This document shows positions 10,657-20,838 of a stretch of DNA of 64,000 bases, one piece after another. The notes under the pieces were generated by a model. It saw only the letters and a program-made list of their open reading frames with translations, made no database searches and was not told the origin of the DNA. The translations under genes and the position numbers were made by a program. The stretch comes from Brettanomyces bruxellensis. Lineage: Eukaryota > Ascomycota > Pichiomycetes > Pichiales > Pichiaceae. Within the stretch, counting starts at the first letter, position 1; the number at the start of each line of letters is the position of its first letter. The stretch lies in the NCBI RefSeq assembly GCF_011074885.1, contig NC_054690.1:3601001-3665000 (forward strand). The letters run 5' to 3'.

Positions 10657-12948
10657 ATGTCTCATGCTGATCAATCAGGATATACACTTCCCACTGGATT
10701 CTCAGGCTTCTTAGATTCCGGCGGCCCAGATCATCTTTCAAATAAACAGTGGTTTCATTCACAACAACAACATGATAGATCAAGGAAACCGTTTGAACGA
10801 TCTTACACAAACCAACCTCAGTTCATTGATAGGCAATCAACTTCGTCGTCATCAAATACTTCTGATCTTTCGCCAGAAACTTATAACAATGCCGTTCTTC
10901 AAGACCAGCAATATATGGCCGCAGTACAAGCAGATCAGCAATATCGGAATGCAACTTCCGTGCGTCCACAGGTGATGCAACACCATTTTTTGCGATCTAA
11001 TCGCCCTCTTTCACATGTCTACAATTCATCCATGACAGCAAATAATTCTTCAGCAGTTTCATCCGCTTCATCTATCCCAACAATTTCCTCAACACAGTCC
11101 ATCCAATCTGTCACCTCATCGATAAGTGGTCCACAAAATAGTTATCAGATGTCAACTCTTGCAGATGTGAATTCGAATTTATCTGCTGAATCTGTCAGTA
11201 TGACCCAGACGACCAGTGTTCCAATTACTTGTTCAACATTTCCTACTTCCATATCAAATGTTGCAGATCGTCGGGGTTCTATGCCCATGCTAGGTATAAC
11301 TCATTCTTGTGGGGAAAATCAGTATGAAGCGGCCACTAGTGAAACCGATATTAGTAATACTATTGCTCCATCGCGGACCGTTTATTTGGGGAATGTTCCA
11401 CCTTACACAAGAGCAAATAAGTTGTTAGATCATGTTCGTTCGGGTGTAGTGGAATCTCTGCGAATTATACCATCCAAGAATTGTGCATTTGTTTCATTTT
11501 TGGATGAAAAGGCAGCAATGCTATTTCACTCAGACGCTATTCTCAAGAGATTAACTATTGATAATCATGAAATTAAAGTTGGCTGGGGAAAGCCAACGGC
11601 AGTTCCGCCTGTTGTCGCCTCTTGTGTGGCCAGATATAATGCCACAAGGAATGTTTATCTAGGAAACCTTCCATCAGATACGACAGAGCAAGAGCTAGTC
11701 TCTGATTTGTCTGAGTATGGTGAAATCGAGACTGTTAAGATACTATCTGAGAAGAGGATTGCCTTTGTACACTTTACTAGCATTTTGGCTGCTACTCGAT
11801 GTGTGCAGACACTTCCATTGGTTTCAAAATATTGCGATCGGAAGGTTTTCTATGGAAAGGATAGATGTGCTTTTATTACAAAGACTCAACAACATAATGC
11901 AGCTCAATATTTGGGTTTGAATCCGCTTCAGGATAATCTGCCAGATAATGTTGACCGAGATCAAATTGCATCTGCACTGGTAAAGCAGTCCAATGCTGCA
12001 GCAATGATTGCAACGGCAGCTGGCGGTTCATCTAATCTGGGAAATAGAACTATATATTTGGGAAACTTAAACCCTGAAACAACCGTTGAAGAAATATGCA
12101 ATGCTGTGCGGGGAGGAATACTTCAGAATATTCGGCCGATCCCAGAAAGACACGTCTGCTTTGTGACATTTATTGATCCAATTTCAGCTGCACAATTTTT
12201 TGCCATGTCCTCGATTCACGGACTGATTATTCACAATAGAAAGGTCAAAGTTGGATGGGGAAAACATTCGGGTCCTCTTCCTGGTTCAATCAGTCTTGCG
12301 GTTGCAAATGGCGCTTCGAGAAATATATACATTGGAGGTTTGGACAAAATTCCGGAGATCGCATTTACCCAAGAGAAGCTATATCACGATTTCAAGCCTT
12401 TTGGAGATATCGAGCAGATAAACTTCTTTGAGCAAAAACATTGCTGCTTCGTCAATTTTACAAACATTTCAAATGCCGTCAAGGCGATAGATGGCATTCA
12501 TAATAATCCCGATTACGAGAAATGCAAGATCAACTTTGGCAAAGATCGCTGTGGCAATACGCCTAGACATTTTCAATCGTCTAGATCTCGCTGCAACAGT
12601 CATAAATCTTCCTCCTCGTCGACTTCTGCATCCACAACGTACAAATTACAGAAGCTCCCTTTATCATTTGATTACATTAGACAGCGGCATAACAGCGAGC
12701 ACTATGATAACAATGACCAGCTGAATACAGGAAGTGCTAACAGTCCCCCAGCTATTTTCTCTTTAAAGCAGGAGCAACAGCAGTATGGCTTTATTCCTAA
12801 CTCTAGTTCTGGTATTAACAGCAGCACACAGAACAACAATTTGAATAAAAATGATACTTCCCAAGGATACACAGCTGAGCGGGCTTCTCAATGCAGTCCC
12901 TTAGGTATAATTACCGATCATGCCAATCATTTGAATCACTCCTACTAA
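10657..12948 (+). CDS. MRN1: RNA-binding protein with four RRM domains, Mrn1-like
   Basis: The 763-residue protein starts with a long polar Ser/Gln/Asn-rich N-terminus (about 1-235). Four RRMs follow: near 241-315 (TVYLGNVPPY), 332-405 (NVYLGNLPSD), 465-538 (TIYLGNLNPE) and 556-630 (NIYIGGLD). RRM1 and RRM3 both end in KVGWGK, while RRM2 and RRM4 share a YGKDRC or FGKDRC ending. This paired arrangement is the Mrn1 architecture of S. cerevisiae (and Nrd1/Msa2 of S. pombe). Such proteins bind mRNA of cell wall and mitochondrial genes and act post-transcriptionally. The tail is Ser/Asn-rich. I chose the first ATG at 10657; the frame is open upstream to a TTG at 10561, so an upstream exon is possible. 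Confidence 0.88.
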   Translation: MSHADQSGYTLPTGFSGFLDSGGPDHLSNKQWFHSQQQHDRSRKPFERSYTNQPQFIDRQSTSSSSNTSDLSPETYNNAVLQDQQYMAAVQADQQYRNATSVRPQVMQHHFLRSNRPLSHVYNSSMTANNSSAVSSASSIPTISSTQSIQSVTSSISGPQNSYQMSTLADVNSNLSAESVSMTQTTSVPITCSTFPTSISNVADRRGSMPMLGITHSCGENQYEAATSETDISNTIAPSRTVYLGNVPPYTRANKLLDHVRSGVVESLRIIPSKNCAFVSFLDEKAAMLFHSDAILKRLTIDNHEIKVGWGKPTAVPPVVASCVARYNATRNVYLGNLPSDTTEQELVSDLSEYGEIETVKILSEKRIAFVHFTSILAATRCVQTLPLVSKYCDRKVFYGKDRCAFITKTQQHNAAQYLGLNPLQDNLPDNVDRDQIASALVKQSNAAAMIATAAGGSSNLGNRTIYLGNLNPETTVEEICNAVRGGILQNIRPIPERHVCFVTFIDPISAAQFFAMSSIHGLIIHNRKVKVGWGKHSGPLPGSISLAVANGASRNIYIGGLDKIPEIAFTQEKLYHDFKPFGDIEQINFFEQKHCCFVNFTNISNAVKAIDGIHNNPDYEKCKINFGKDRCGNTPRHFQSSRSRCNSHKSSSSSTSASTTYKLQKLPLSFDYIRQRHNSEHYDNNDQLNTGSANSPPAIFSLKQEQQQYGFIPNSSSGINSSTQNNNLNKNDTSQGYTAERASQCSPLGIITDHANHLNHSY

Positions 12949-13870
12949 CTAGGGATCATGGTTCAACATTTAGGAATTTATTGTCTTATCCGGATCATTT
13001 ATAAACTGTCACATAATTCACTTTTTTTATTGCTTTTACTTTACATGTTCATTCTGCCATATTCAATTGCTTTGCTTTTATTTTACATTAACGTTGCATT
13101 TTCCCAAGATGCGTGCTTGAAAATATATATTTTACGAGTTCTCTTATTTTTTTTTTACTGCGGGTTAGGTTGATATTCTTCTTCTGATTGTCGCTTGTCT
13201 GAAACTTTGATTTGCTTCTCTATATTTTACTTCTGCCTTTAATATTATTATGCTTTTCTTCTTATCATTATATTTAGTTGAGTTTCTGTTTCTATACTTT
13301 TTTTCCCGCTTTTCTTACAAATATAAACAAACTTTGTATTTGACAATTTGTTAATAAACAAATATTACTAAAATTTATACAACTTCGGAGCCACGTACTT
13401 TTGAAAAGCAGATTTCAAGATTTTGAACAAAGATATTTCAGTAGAATAGCTTACGCTTCAATGAAATCTCTCAAATTCAATCATAAGGATCGACGAGGTT
13501 TCGGGCGCCTGCAATTTCCAGATTTAGGGCCGCAAATTTCAGTTTATGAACAAAAAAAAAAAAAATACTTGACTTTTAAGAGTCAGATTATCAGATTTGA
13601 AAAAAATTGTTTGCTTATGCTCCGAAGACAGGTCGAGATAATCGGGTTTGACAAAACTGAAAAATATCACTTTCTATTATTAAATGTTGATCACATGTAT
13701 ATAAATCTACATCAATAACCAACCAAATATTCCATCTAAGAAACTTACTGGCCATGTGCTTGAATTTTATGTCATAGGTGTTTGTTTCGTTTTCTATTGC
13801 CAAATCTTCAAGCAATTTTTTGAAGTTCAATTAGTGAACTAGTTAGTACGCACATTGTTATTTTTTCACC
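12949..13870. promoter_or_regulatory. MRN1-permease intergenic region
   Basis: This 922-bp AT-rich spacer has T-rich tracts after the MRN1 stop and an A-run at 13552-13564. An open frame at about 13401-13718 lacks any recognisable domain and is low-complexity. I see no RNA gene. Confidence 0.45.
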
Positions 13871-15523
13871 ATGACATCATTTTTAGGTGCAATGAATAAA
13901 GTGTCCAGATGGCTGGATTCTCATGGTGGAGAGAGCAGAGGGATACATCGATATCTTCCAGAAGAACGTGCGAATGTGAATCTAAAACGAGCATTTTTAT
14001 CGATTTATGGCTTGTGGATCTCAGGATGCGGAGGTCTTACATCTATGTCCTCATATTTCCTCGGCTCGTTGATATATGGCTTGGGATATAAGGATACAAT
14101 GATATGCGGAACATTTGGAACGATATTTGGTTGTCTAGTTGCGGCATATTGTGCTACTATGGGACCCAGATCAGGTCTTAGACAGATGTGCTCTGCTCGA
14201 TATTTATTCGGTCCATACATGGTCCGTGTTGTTTCGCTAATTACTATTATTGGCTTTTTGGGATGGTCTGTGACAAACTCAGTTCTTGGAGGCGAGATTC
14301 TTTCTCAAATAAATGGTGGTCATTTAAGTTTAAGTCTAGGCGTTACCATCGTCTGCTTAGTTAGTTTAGTTGTGGCTATATTTGGTATCCATTATCTTCT
14401 GAGGTTTGAGTCTTTGGTTGGGCTTCTGGTCATTGCCGTGGTGTTTCTAATGTACATTATAGCGGGTCCGGAAATAGTGAAGTATTATGATACTGTTACC
14501 CTACCGGGTACTGATTCGGCTGCTAAAATCGGTGTTCGGATTTCATTCTTTAACTTGGCCTACTCGGTTACTGCAACATGGGGTGGCTGTGCCTCAGATT
14601 ATTACGTTGTGCTCCCAGAGACTGTTTCACAAACAACGATATTTATGTCTACATTTTTTGGTACCGCAATTCCAACAGTATTTGGTGCTGTGATAGGCAT
14701 GCTCATTGGTAATGCAGCAACGCAGTATAAGCCATGGTCGGATGCCTATAATAATTACTCACTCGGTGGGTTACTTAATACGGTTTTCGAACGTTGGCAC
14801 GGATTTGGAAAGTTCCTTTTGGTGATATTCTGGCTTTCATTGATTACGAATAATACAATAAACAATTACTCTTCAGCTTTAAGTGTGCAGCTCATAGATA
14901 ACTTTTTTTTCAAGTACTTTCCCCGTTGGTTCATTGTTGTGATCATCTTCATAATAACATTGGTCTGCTCTTTGGTTGGAAGGAACTCTTTTTCGACTAT
15001 TTTGTCCAACTTCCTTCCCATGCTCGGATACTGGATCAGCATTTATTTCACCCTTCTTTTTGAGGAAAACGTGATATTTCGTTCCACTAGACTTGCAAAA
15101 CTTTATCGTTATGAATTATACGGAGAGGATTTTGCTTCTGAGAGCGACATCACAATTCAGCCAACAGAGAGAGAGAAAACAGATAATAATGCGGGTGAAG
15201 GCATTTCTATTCTTCAGAATTCATCACAGCGGATAACTGAACAGTTTCCTCCTCCTTTGGCCTCAACGAAAAGTGTTCCGTATTACAATTTCAACGTCTG
15301 GAACGATACAAACTATCACACAAAAGGCTTTGCCAGCATTATTGCCTTTTGTTGTGGTGTGGTTGGTGCAGTGATGGGCATGAATCAGGTTTATTATACA
15401 GGTCCAATCGCTAAACTTATAGGTGAATATGCTGCAGATATGGGAACATTTTTGGCTATTGGTTTTGCTGGTGTATCGTACCCATTACTACGTTATGCTG
15501 AGTTAAAAAGATACGGAAAATAA
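13871..15523 (+). CDS. NCS1-family permease (purine-cytosine or vitamin B6 type)
   Basis: The 550-residue polytopic membrane protein belongs to the nucleobase:cation symporter 1 family (Fcy2/Tpn1 branch). These proteins import cytosine and purines, or pyridoxine, across the plasma membrane with protons. Family marks: a GLRQM...ARYLFGPY segment after the third helix, a GWSVTNSVLGG helix, ATWGGCASDYYV, the NNTINNYSSALSVQ segment, and a C-terminal YYTGPIAKLIGEYAADMG block. About 12 hydrophobic segments can be seen, with a hydrophilic loop near residues 415-475 before the last two. The length matches Fcy2 (533) and Tpn1 (579). I cannot decide the substrate from sequence alone. The ATG at 13871 follows a T-rich leader. 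Confidence 0.88.
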   Translation: MTSFLGAMNKVSRWLDSHGGESRGIHRYLPEERANVNLKRAFLSIYGLWISGCGGLTSMSSYFLGSLIYGLGYKDTMICGTFGTIFGCLVAAYCATMGPRSGLRQMCSARYLFGPYMVRVVSLITIIGFLGWSVTNSVLGGEILSQINGGHLSLSLGVTIVCLVSLVVAIFGIHYLLRFESLVGLLVIAVVFLMYIIAGPEIVKYYDTVTLPGTDSAAKIGVRISFFNLAYSVTATWGGCASDYYVVLPETVSQTTIFMSTFFGTAIPTVFGAVIGMLIGNAATQYKPWSDAYNNYSLGGLLNTVFERWHGFGKFLLVIFWLSLITNNTINNYSSALSVQLIDNFFFKYFPRWFIVVIIFIITLVCSLVGRNSFSTILSNFLPMLGYWISIYFTLLFEENVIFRSTRLAKLYRYELYGEDFASESDITIQPTEREKTDNNAGEGISILQNSSQRITEQFPPPLASTKSVPYYNFNVWNDTNYHTKGFASIIAFCCGVVGAVMGMNQVYYTGPIAKLIGEYAADMGTFLAIGFAGVSYPLLRYAELKRYGK

Positions 15524-15724
15524 CGTGATGTGGTAATACTTGTATTTCCGTGTATAAAATTAATATAATACTTTGCTATACTGAGTAAGATCCGAAACCG
15601 ATGATTTGCCGACTACCAATCACTGAAAGAAACTAACACGATAACAGTAATAAAAAAAAAGATAACTGTTGAAGGGTAATTAAGGTATGTGAAATCAACA
15701 AGTGAGGAAAATATTATGCATGGA

Positions 15725-16324
15725 TCAATGACGGAACAATGACAAAATGTAATAATTGATAAACCACCTAATGGATGCAAGTATTTGGTAAAATACAGAC
15801 ATATTTTTATTTTGGTCAGCTTTGAGAGATTTATGATTCACCTCCTCATTTACATCAGAGGATTCATTGTCATTTCTTCCATCAACAGCTGACTCCAGAC
15901 TCGAATCCGGAGTGTCATCGTTGCTTTCTGGTGTATCACGATTCAAAATGTCAGAATCTTTGTCTGCAGGTTTGGTTGGGGTAGTCTGCCTCTCTGCACC
16001 CTCCCCATTACATTTCTTCTCATTATTGGTATTGGCTGCCCCAAGAACTATAGATTGTGCAATACCATAATTATTCTCATTTCCGTGGGAATCTTCTTCT
16101 GAAGGTGCGCTTTTATCTAGAATCCAATCATTACCGTTAACAACATACTTGTATCTAAACTTAGGCTTTTCCAAAGTAACGCCTACGGTCCAGTGACCGC
16201 TTTCAAGCTCATATTTGAGTTTGTCATGCGTGGTACTCCAATTGTTAAAAGTGCCCGCGACGGAAACCGAATTGTATGTTTTGGTTGGATCGCCCAACTT
16301 GAAATTATAGAAATATGCGGTCAT
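15725..16324 (-). CDS. Small CBM48/AMPK-type glycogen-binding domain protein with hydrophobic C-terminus
   Basis: The 199-residue protein has an N-terminal E-set/CBM48 module (about 1-85): FYNFKLGD, VSVAGTFNNWS, GHWTVGVTLEKPKFRYKYVVNG and DWILD. This is the pattern of the AMPK beta glycogen-binding domain and of S. cerevisiae Crp1 and Mdg1. The middle (about 95-170) is acidic and Ser/Asp/Asn-rich. The last 24 residues (from about 176) form a single hydrophobic stretch with a few polar residues and a basic end, consistent with a tail anchor or an amphipathic membrane helix. Crp1 and Mdg1 are longer and I know of no such tail in them. Glycan or DNA-cruciform binding is a family possibility, not shown here. 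It shares a divergent 1-kb promoter region with BRL1. Confidence 0.75.
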   Translation of the reverse strand: MTAYFYNFKLGDPTKTYNSVSVAGTFNNWSTTHDKLKYELESGHWTVGVTLEKPKFRYKYVVNGNDWILDKSAPSEEDSHGNENNYGIAQSIVLGAANTNNEKKCNGEGAERQTTPTKPADKDSDILNRDTPESNDDTPDSSLESAVDGRNDNESSDVNEEVNHKSLKADQNKNMSVFYQILASIRWFINYYILSLFRH

Positions 16325-17326
16325 TATATCTCAGGCCTCTCACAGATGTATTCTTCGAAAAGCAAGATTAAAAAACTTTTGATATCACAAATGAACCTCA
16401 ATTTAATGTGAGTTGGTGAAATGGGTTAAAATTAATGCCAATAAATTTAAGGATGCGGTGATCTTAATCCTTGCGTCTCTTCTTATGGATGGGCTGCGCT
16501 AATAATTGCTAACTATGCAAAAATATGCTATGTGTCTTTCAAGTTGTTCACATGTAGACGAGGCTAAGATTTTTATGTTTCAACTCTCAGTAATTAAAAA
16601 AAGGTTATAATTGTAATTATTTATATTTTGATCCGGTGATATTTGTCCTAAGGGGGGAGCGTAAAAAGGCGGTATACTTCCCCAAGTACTAAAGACGCGG
16701 CTGCCCTGATTGTTTGAAAATAATAGGAGTTGAAAAGGAATAATATTTTGTATTATGCTTTTATCAAGATAATAGATAAAATAAAAATATGAAGGAGCAC
16801 CGCATCGAATGAATACAAAAAAAAAAAAAAAAAATTTAAATTTGAAAGGTTTGGCTGCACTCTCAGGACCGGAACATTGTGGCTAAAGAAGTTTTCAACC
16901 GTGAAGATTATCATATTTAATACGTACAAATCGAAAAGAAATATGTTACCAAAGAATTAATTGAACTCTTGTATGCTTATGGTTTTCCCCAGATAAAGGT
17001 ATGATTTTAATTTAGGGATGGGGCAAGTGACGATCATTATCTGTGGGAATCTTTGAAAAATACGAATCCCAAGAGGTAGGAAGGGAAGATAGACGGGTCG
17101 ATTTTCACATTTTAATTTTGATGTTGATCAATTTCCGGAATGAGAATACTAATGGAAAAAGAATCTGCAAATTTATGCCGGGCAGCTTGATCTATCACTT
17201 TTATTCTACCAGCAAAAAATCAATCGACCCCAGGGCAAGAAAAAGACATCCAGATAATTTTGTACAAACCTAGCAGGCAATAGATTTTATTTCATAGTTG
17301 AAGATTTCTTTTGCCGATTAAGAAAG
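16325..17326. promoter_or_regulatory. Divergent promoter region, CBM48 gene and BRL1
   Basis: This 1-kb spacer lies between two divergent genes. It includes an 18-bp A-run at 16817-16834 that probably excludes nucleosomes. An open frame at about 17043-17273 has no ATG near its start that would give a credible protein and no domain. No RNA gene is seen. Confidence 0.45.
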
Positions 17327-18883
17327 ATGCCGACACCATCACAATCTGTGGCGAAAAGTTCTTCAGTATTAGACGGGACAAACCTCACAGACCATAAAAA
17401 TATTGATGAGACTAATAATGATTCGAAAGGAAACAATCAAAGCTTTGTAACTGCGGATTCTGCTGTGCAGAGTGTGGGATCTTCAACATCAATGTTTTCT
17501 AATATAAAACTTACACCTATAACGAACATTCAGAATTTAGGGCATCATAACAAAGAGGAATTAACTCGGACATTACGCAAGGCAAGAAAAGGGGAGACTT
17601 TTTTACCAGAAGGACTAAAGTTTCCCGATCAATTTGACGCTTCTAAAGTCAGCACAGCTGATTCTAATAAGTCTGGGATTTTTCCACAGGCGTCATCGAG
17701 TCCTAAACATGATAGTACCTCAGGTGTAAGTCGCTCTTTCTTTAATTCACAGCCTGGTTTAAGGGCATCCAGAACAAAAAATGGTACTCTAAATCCAATT
17801 AAAGGTGCTTACAATCTTTTTGATCGGAAACTAAACTTTGATGGAAGTCCAAGCCGTAAAAGAAAGCGTGTGTTGACCCCAGAATTTGAACAACCGGTTG
17901 AAAATGTTACGATGAGCGAACTTGAAGGCAGATTGATTAAAAGTGATAGGGTTGAAGGGCTTAAAGGGTCAAACTTAACAACTGGGCACGTATTTATGCC
18001 CAGAATTGAATCCGGAAACACAAGCCTGAATGAGATGTCAATGCATAGTAATTATTTCTCTGCTAACAGCACGAAAGAGAAGTCTGAAAGTCATCATGAT
18101 GAGGTCGAAAGCCAGGGTATTATAAGGAGTCTACTAGGTGACCCACAATGCATTACTAATTTGACATTAATAATACAAATAGTGATGAATACTGTGGTTG
18201 TCGCATGCCTAATTGCAATCGTCATAATCTGCTTCATGTCTGTGAAGAGGGATGTTGACCGGAAGGTTCAAACATATGTTATAGAAATGGTTCACAAAAT
18301 AAATTCTTGTCGTAGAGAGTACCTCCGGAATAATTGTGCACCAGAAATGCGTGCACCAGCTTTGGAGAGCTCATGCACTGAATGGGAGAACTGTATGAAT
18401 GAAGATCCGGAGTCAGTTGTCACTTCAGTTGCTTATTTTGAAGTTATGGCAGACTGCATGAACGCATTTTTTCATAATCTAAGCCTCAGGACTCTATGCA
18501 GTATGGCTGGCCTTTTATTTTTCATTGTGATAGTTCCAAATATGATATTTAACAAGTTTAGATCAACAACCACAACGAATAATAATACTTACTATAACAT
18601 CACACGTGAACAATCCACCACAGACTCTCCAATGAAGGTGTATGGGGGTAATGGACGGATATTGGATACGTCTGTTATGAGTACACCATCCCCCCAAAAA
18701 TTGTTGGACAACACGTTGAACAACAGCACAGTATACTTTACACCAATTCAAGCAGATGAGACAAGTTTTTCAAAAGGCAAAGGTTCAAGTGTGCGATTTA
18801 ATCCAAAAGTAGACTACAGCTTTTATGATGGTGATTCTAGCCCATGTCCTCCAAGGATACGCCGGCGGAACAACAAGTATTAA
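17327..18883 (+). CDS. BRL1: Brl1/Brr6-family nuclear envelope protein
   Basis: Brl1 and Brr6 are essential integral proteins of the nuclear envelope and ER that act in nuclear pore complex assembly and lipid homeostasis. The 518-residue protein has a long polar N-terminal region (1-275). Two transmembrane segments follow (about 278-303 and 388-407). The lumenal loop between them carries the family's cysteines: NSCRREYLRNNC, then ESSC, WENCM and MADCM. The PALESSC-x-EW-x-NC motif is diagnostic. The C-terminal tail has basic residues ending in RIRRRNNKY. The long N-terminus favours Brl1 (471 aa in S. cerevisiae) over the shorter Brr6 (197 aa). ATG at 17327. Confidence 0.88.
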   Translation: MPTPSQSVAKSSSVLDGTNLTDHKNIDETNNDSKGNNQSFVTADSAVQSVGSSTSMFSNIKLTPITNIQNLGHHNKEELTRTLRKARKGETFLPEGLKFPDQFDASKVSTADSNKSGIFPQASSSPKHDSTSGVSRSFFNSQPGLRASRTKNGTLNPIKGAYNLFDRKLNFDGSPSRKRKRVLTPEFEQPVENVTMSELEGRLIKSDRVEGLKGSNLTTGHVFMPRIESGNTSLNEMSMHSNYFSANSTKEKSESHHDEVESQGIIRSLLGDPQCITNLTLIIQIVMNTVVVACLIAIVIICFMSVKRDVDRKVQTYVIEMVHKINSCRREYLRNNCAPEMRAPALESSCTEWENCMNEDPESVVTSVAYFEVMADCMNAFFHNLSLRTLCSMAGLLFFIVIVPNMIFNKFRSTTTTNNNTYYNITREQSTTDSPMKVYGGNGRILDTSVMSTPSPQKLLDNTLNNSTVYFTPIQADETSFSKGKGSSVRFNPKVDYSFYDGDSSPCPPRIRRRNNKY

Positions 18884-19101
18884 TTTTTTGGGATTATGTA
18901 TTTAGCAATAATGGAATCTATGTACTTTTAATGTAAAACATAAATAGTATTGAATCTCAAAAGAAAGCAACCTCGTTACAAAAGGGAACAAACAGACTAC
19001 AAAATATATATTATTTATACAATACAAAGCAGTGAACCATGCCAAATAGACAAAAACAAACAAACAAAAAGCATAAATGATGCAATAAATGTAACGAACA
19101 T

Positions 19102-20838
19102 TCAGCTGCGAACTTTTTTACCGGCCATCAATTGGTTCAACAACTCAGTACTATGAGCTTTTCCCATTAAGCCAGGAGGAGGAGGTGTGTTTGCACCTTG
19201 CGCCTGCTTTCTCTGCTGCTGAAGAAACTGCTGTTGCAGAAATTGCTGTTGAAGAATCTGCTGCTGCTGTAAATTAGGTTGTTGTTGTTGTTGCTGTTGT
19301 TGCAATGCAATCTGTGGCATGACCGGTGTGTTGGAATTAGAAGGTGTTCCGGCAGCAGCAGCTTGAGCAGCAGCGATCTGAGCAGCCTGTTGAGCCATAG
19401 TTTGATTTTGAGCAGGAGAGCCACCATTGTGTGTAACGCCCCTAAATGGATAGTTTTTCATGTAGGGTGCAAAAAGCAACGATTCAACTAATTGTCGAAT
19501 GTGCTGCCTTTCAGAAGCATCGTCAAGGGATGTCATTCCCCGAGCATCCAAGCTGTCAAGATCGATTTTGTGAAATAGCATTAAATTAGAGGAGTCATTG
19601 GTTGCCGCTTTGCGGAATGCAGGCTTGATTGTGTATGAGAACTCATCTTGGTTGTTCAACTGCTTTAATGAGTCCCCAATCATACGATAGCTTAGTAAAG
19701 TGTCATTCAGAACCAATGCATGCTGTGCCTCTTTCTCACGCTTATCCTTCTTTTTAGCAAGACGCTGCTGCAGCTGCACTTGTGCCTGCTGCTGTTTTTG
19801 AGCTTTTTGCAGGGCATCTCCCAAGGTAGGGAAGGAACCCATGGTAGTAGAAGGTAATCCTTTTGGCTCCGGTTTATTAGGTGCCGATATGCTATTACTG
19901 CCTGCCGATGGCTTACCCCAAGATGCAGTTGACGGTAAAGCAGGTTCATGCGGGTGCCTGGCTTGAGCATGAGTTAGGTGAGGTGAATTGTGACCGGATT
20001 CGGAGAGAGGCGAGACCAATCCATGAAATGCAACACGCTCTCGCATTTCCTCACCTTCCTCCATTCTGCTATTAACAGATCTGGTGGACAGATCCTGCCT
20101 TGAGAAGGTGTCTGCTTCCTCGCCAGGCTCATGCAAAAACATACAGTTTGGATTAGGGCACGGAACACCGCGCAGATACGAAGAGCAGTATTTTGTAGTA
20201 CCGTAGGCAGCTTTGAGAATTCTGCCATCACTAATGGATCCATCAATGGACATGATACATCTGGCAGCATCATCCTTCCTCGCAAATGTCACATACACGC
20301 CGTAGCTTGGATTTTGACCTTGTGAAACTCTGTGGTTCTGCGGACCTTGATTCCGCTTGTTGATCACAATTTTCAATATCCGTCCGTACTGCCCGAAATA
20401 CTTCTCAGAACGTAAAAGCGATGCAAGTTCCTCCGCAGGACATACTGGATTGAGTCCCACAACATAAACCAAGTTCTTTTGAATTACCCTGACACCGGCA
20501 AGATGATGTCTTTTGGCCATCTCTGCATCTTTTCTTTCCTTTTCCTGTTGTCTTTTCTCTCTCTTGCGCCTTTCTGCTTTCATCTGTTGAGCCTTCAGCT
20601 CCCCGGGATCGATTGGAGTATACTGAATGTTTTTGTCATCGTATGGTCGTCTGCAAGCGGGACATCTACCATTCAACTCCGGGTTTGTCCGAATGTTATT
20701 ATAACAGAATTGACAGATTTGATAACCACACGGACAAGGTTTGAATGATCTGTCGGTTATATCCATCTCCTCCACACAAAGTGGACAGAGTACTGCATCA
20801 TCATCGTCGGAAATGTATGAATCACTGTGATCTGACAT
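19102..20838 (-). CDS. MOT2: CCR4-NOT complex E3 ubiquitin ligase Not4
   Basis: Not4/Mot2 is the RING E3 ligase of the CCR4-NOT complex, involved in mRNA turnover and co-translational quality control. The 578-residue protein has a C4C4 RING from Cys18 (CPLCVEEMD, CPCGYQICQFC, CPACRRPYD). A charged Lys/Arg/Glu linker (about 80-112), an RRM (about 120-215) and a CCCH zinc finger at about 218-236 (CSSYLRGVPCPNPNCMFLH) follow. This order is unique to Not4. The C-terminus is Ala/Gln-rich with poly-Gln runs. S. cerevisiae Mot2 is 587 residues. It faces KAP114 across a shared promoter region. ATG at 20838. Confidence 0.96.
   Translation of the reverse strand: MSDHSDSYISDDDDAVLCPLCVEEMDITDRSFKPCPCGYQICQFCYNNIRTNPELNGRCPACRRPYDDKNIQYTPIDPGELKAQQMKAERRKREKRQQEKERKDAEMAKRHHLAGVRVIQKNLVYVVGLNPVCPAEELASLLRSEKYFGQYGRILKIVINKRNQGPQNHRVSQGQNPSYGVYVTFARKDDAARCIMSIDGSISDGRILKAAYGTTKYCSSYLRGVPCPNPNCMFLHEPGEEADTFSRQDLSTRSVNSRMEEGEEMRERVAFHGLVSPLSESGHNSPHLTHAQARHPHEPALPSTASWGKPSAGSNSISAPNKPEPKGLPSTTMGSFPTLGDALQKAQKQQQAQVQLQQRLAKKKDKREKEAQHALVLNDTLLSYRMIGDSLKQLNNQDEFSYTIKPAFRKAATNDSSNLMLFHKIDLDSLDARGMTSLDDASERQHIRQLVESLLFAPYMKNYPFRGVTHNGGSPAQNQTMAQQAAQIAAAQAAAAGTPSNSNTPVMPQIALQQQQQQQQPNLQQQQILQQQFLQQQFLQQQRKQAQGANTPPPPGLMGKAHSTELLNQLMAGKKVRS
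19279..19303 (-). repeat. CAA/CAG polyglutamine tract in MOT2
   Basis: This trinucleotide repeat, read as CAA and CAG on the coding strand, encodes part of the C-terminal Gln-rich region of Not4. Further imperfect repeats lie at about 19205-19270. Confidence 0.8.

Noticed and set aside
13401..13718. Plus-strand ORF between MRN1 and the permease
   Set aside because: No recognisable domain, includes a Lys homopolymer run, and does not look conserved.
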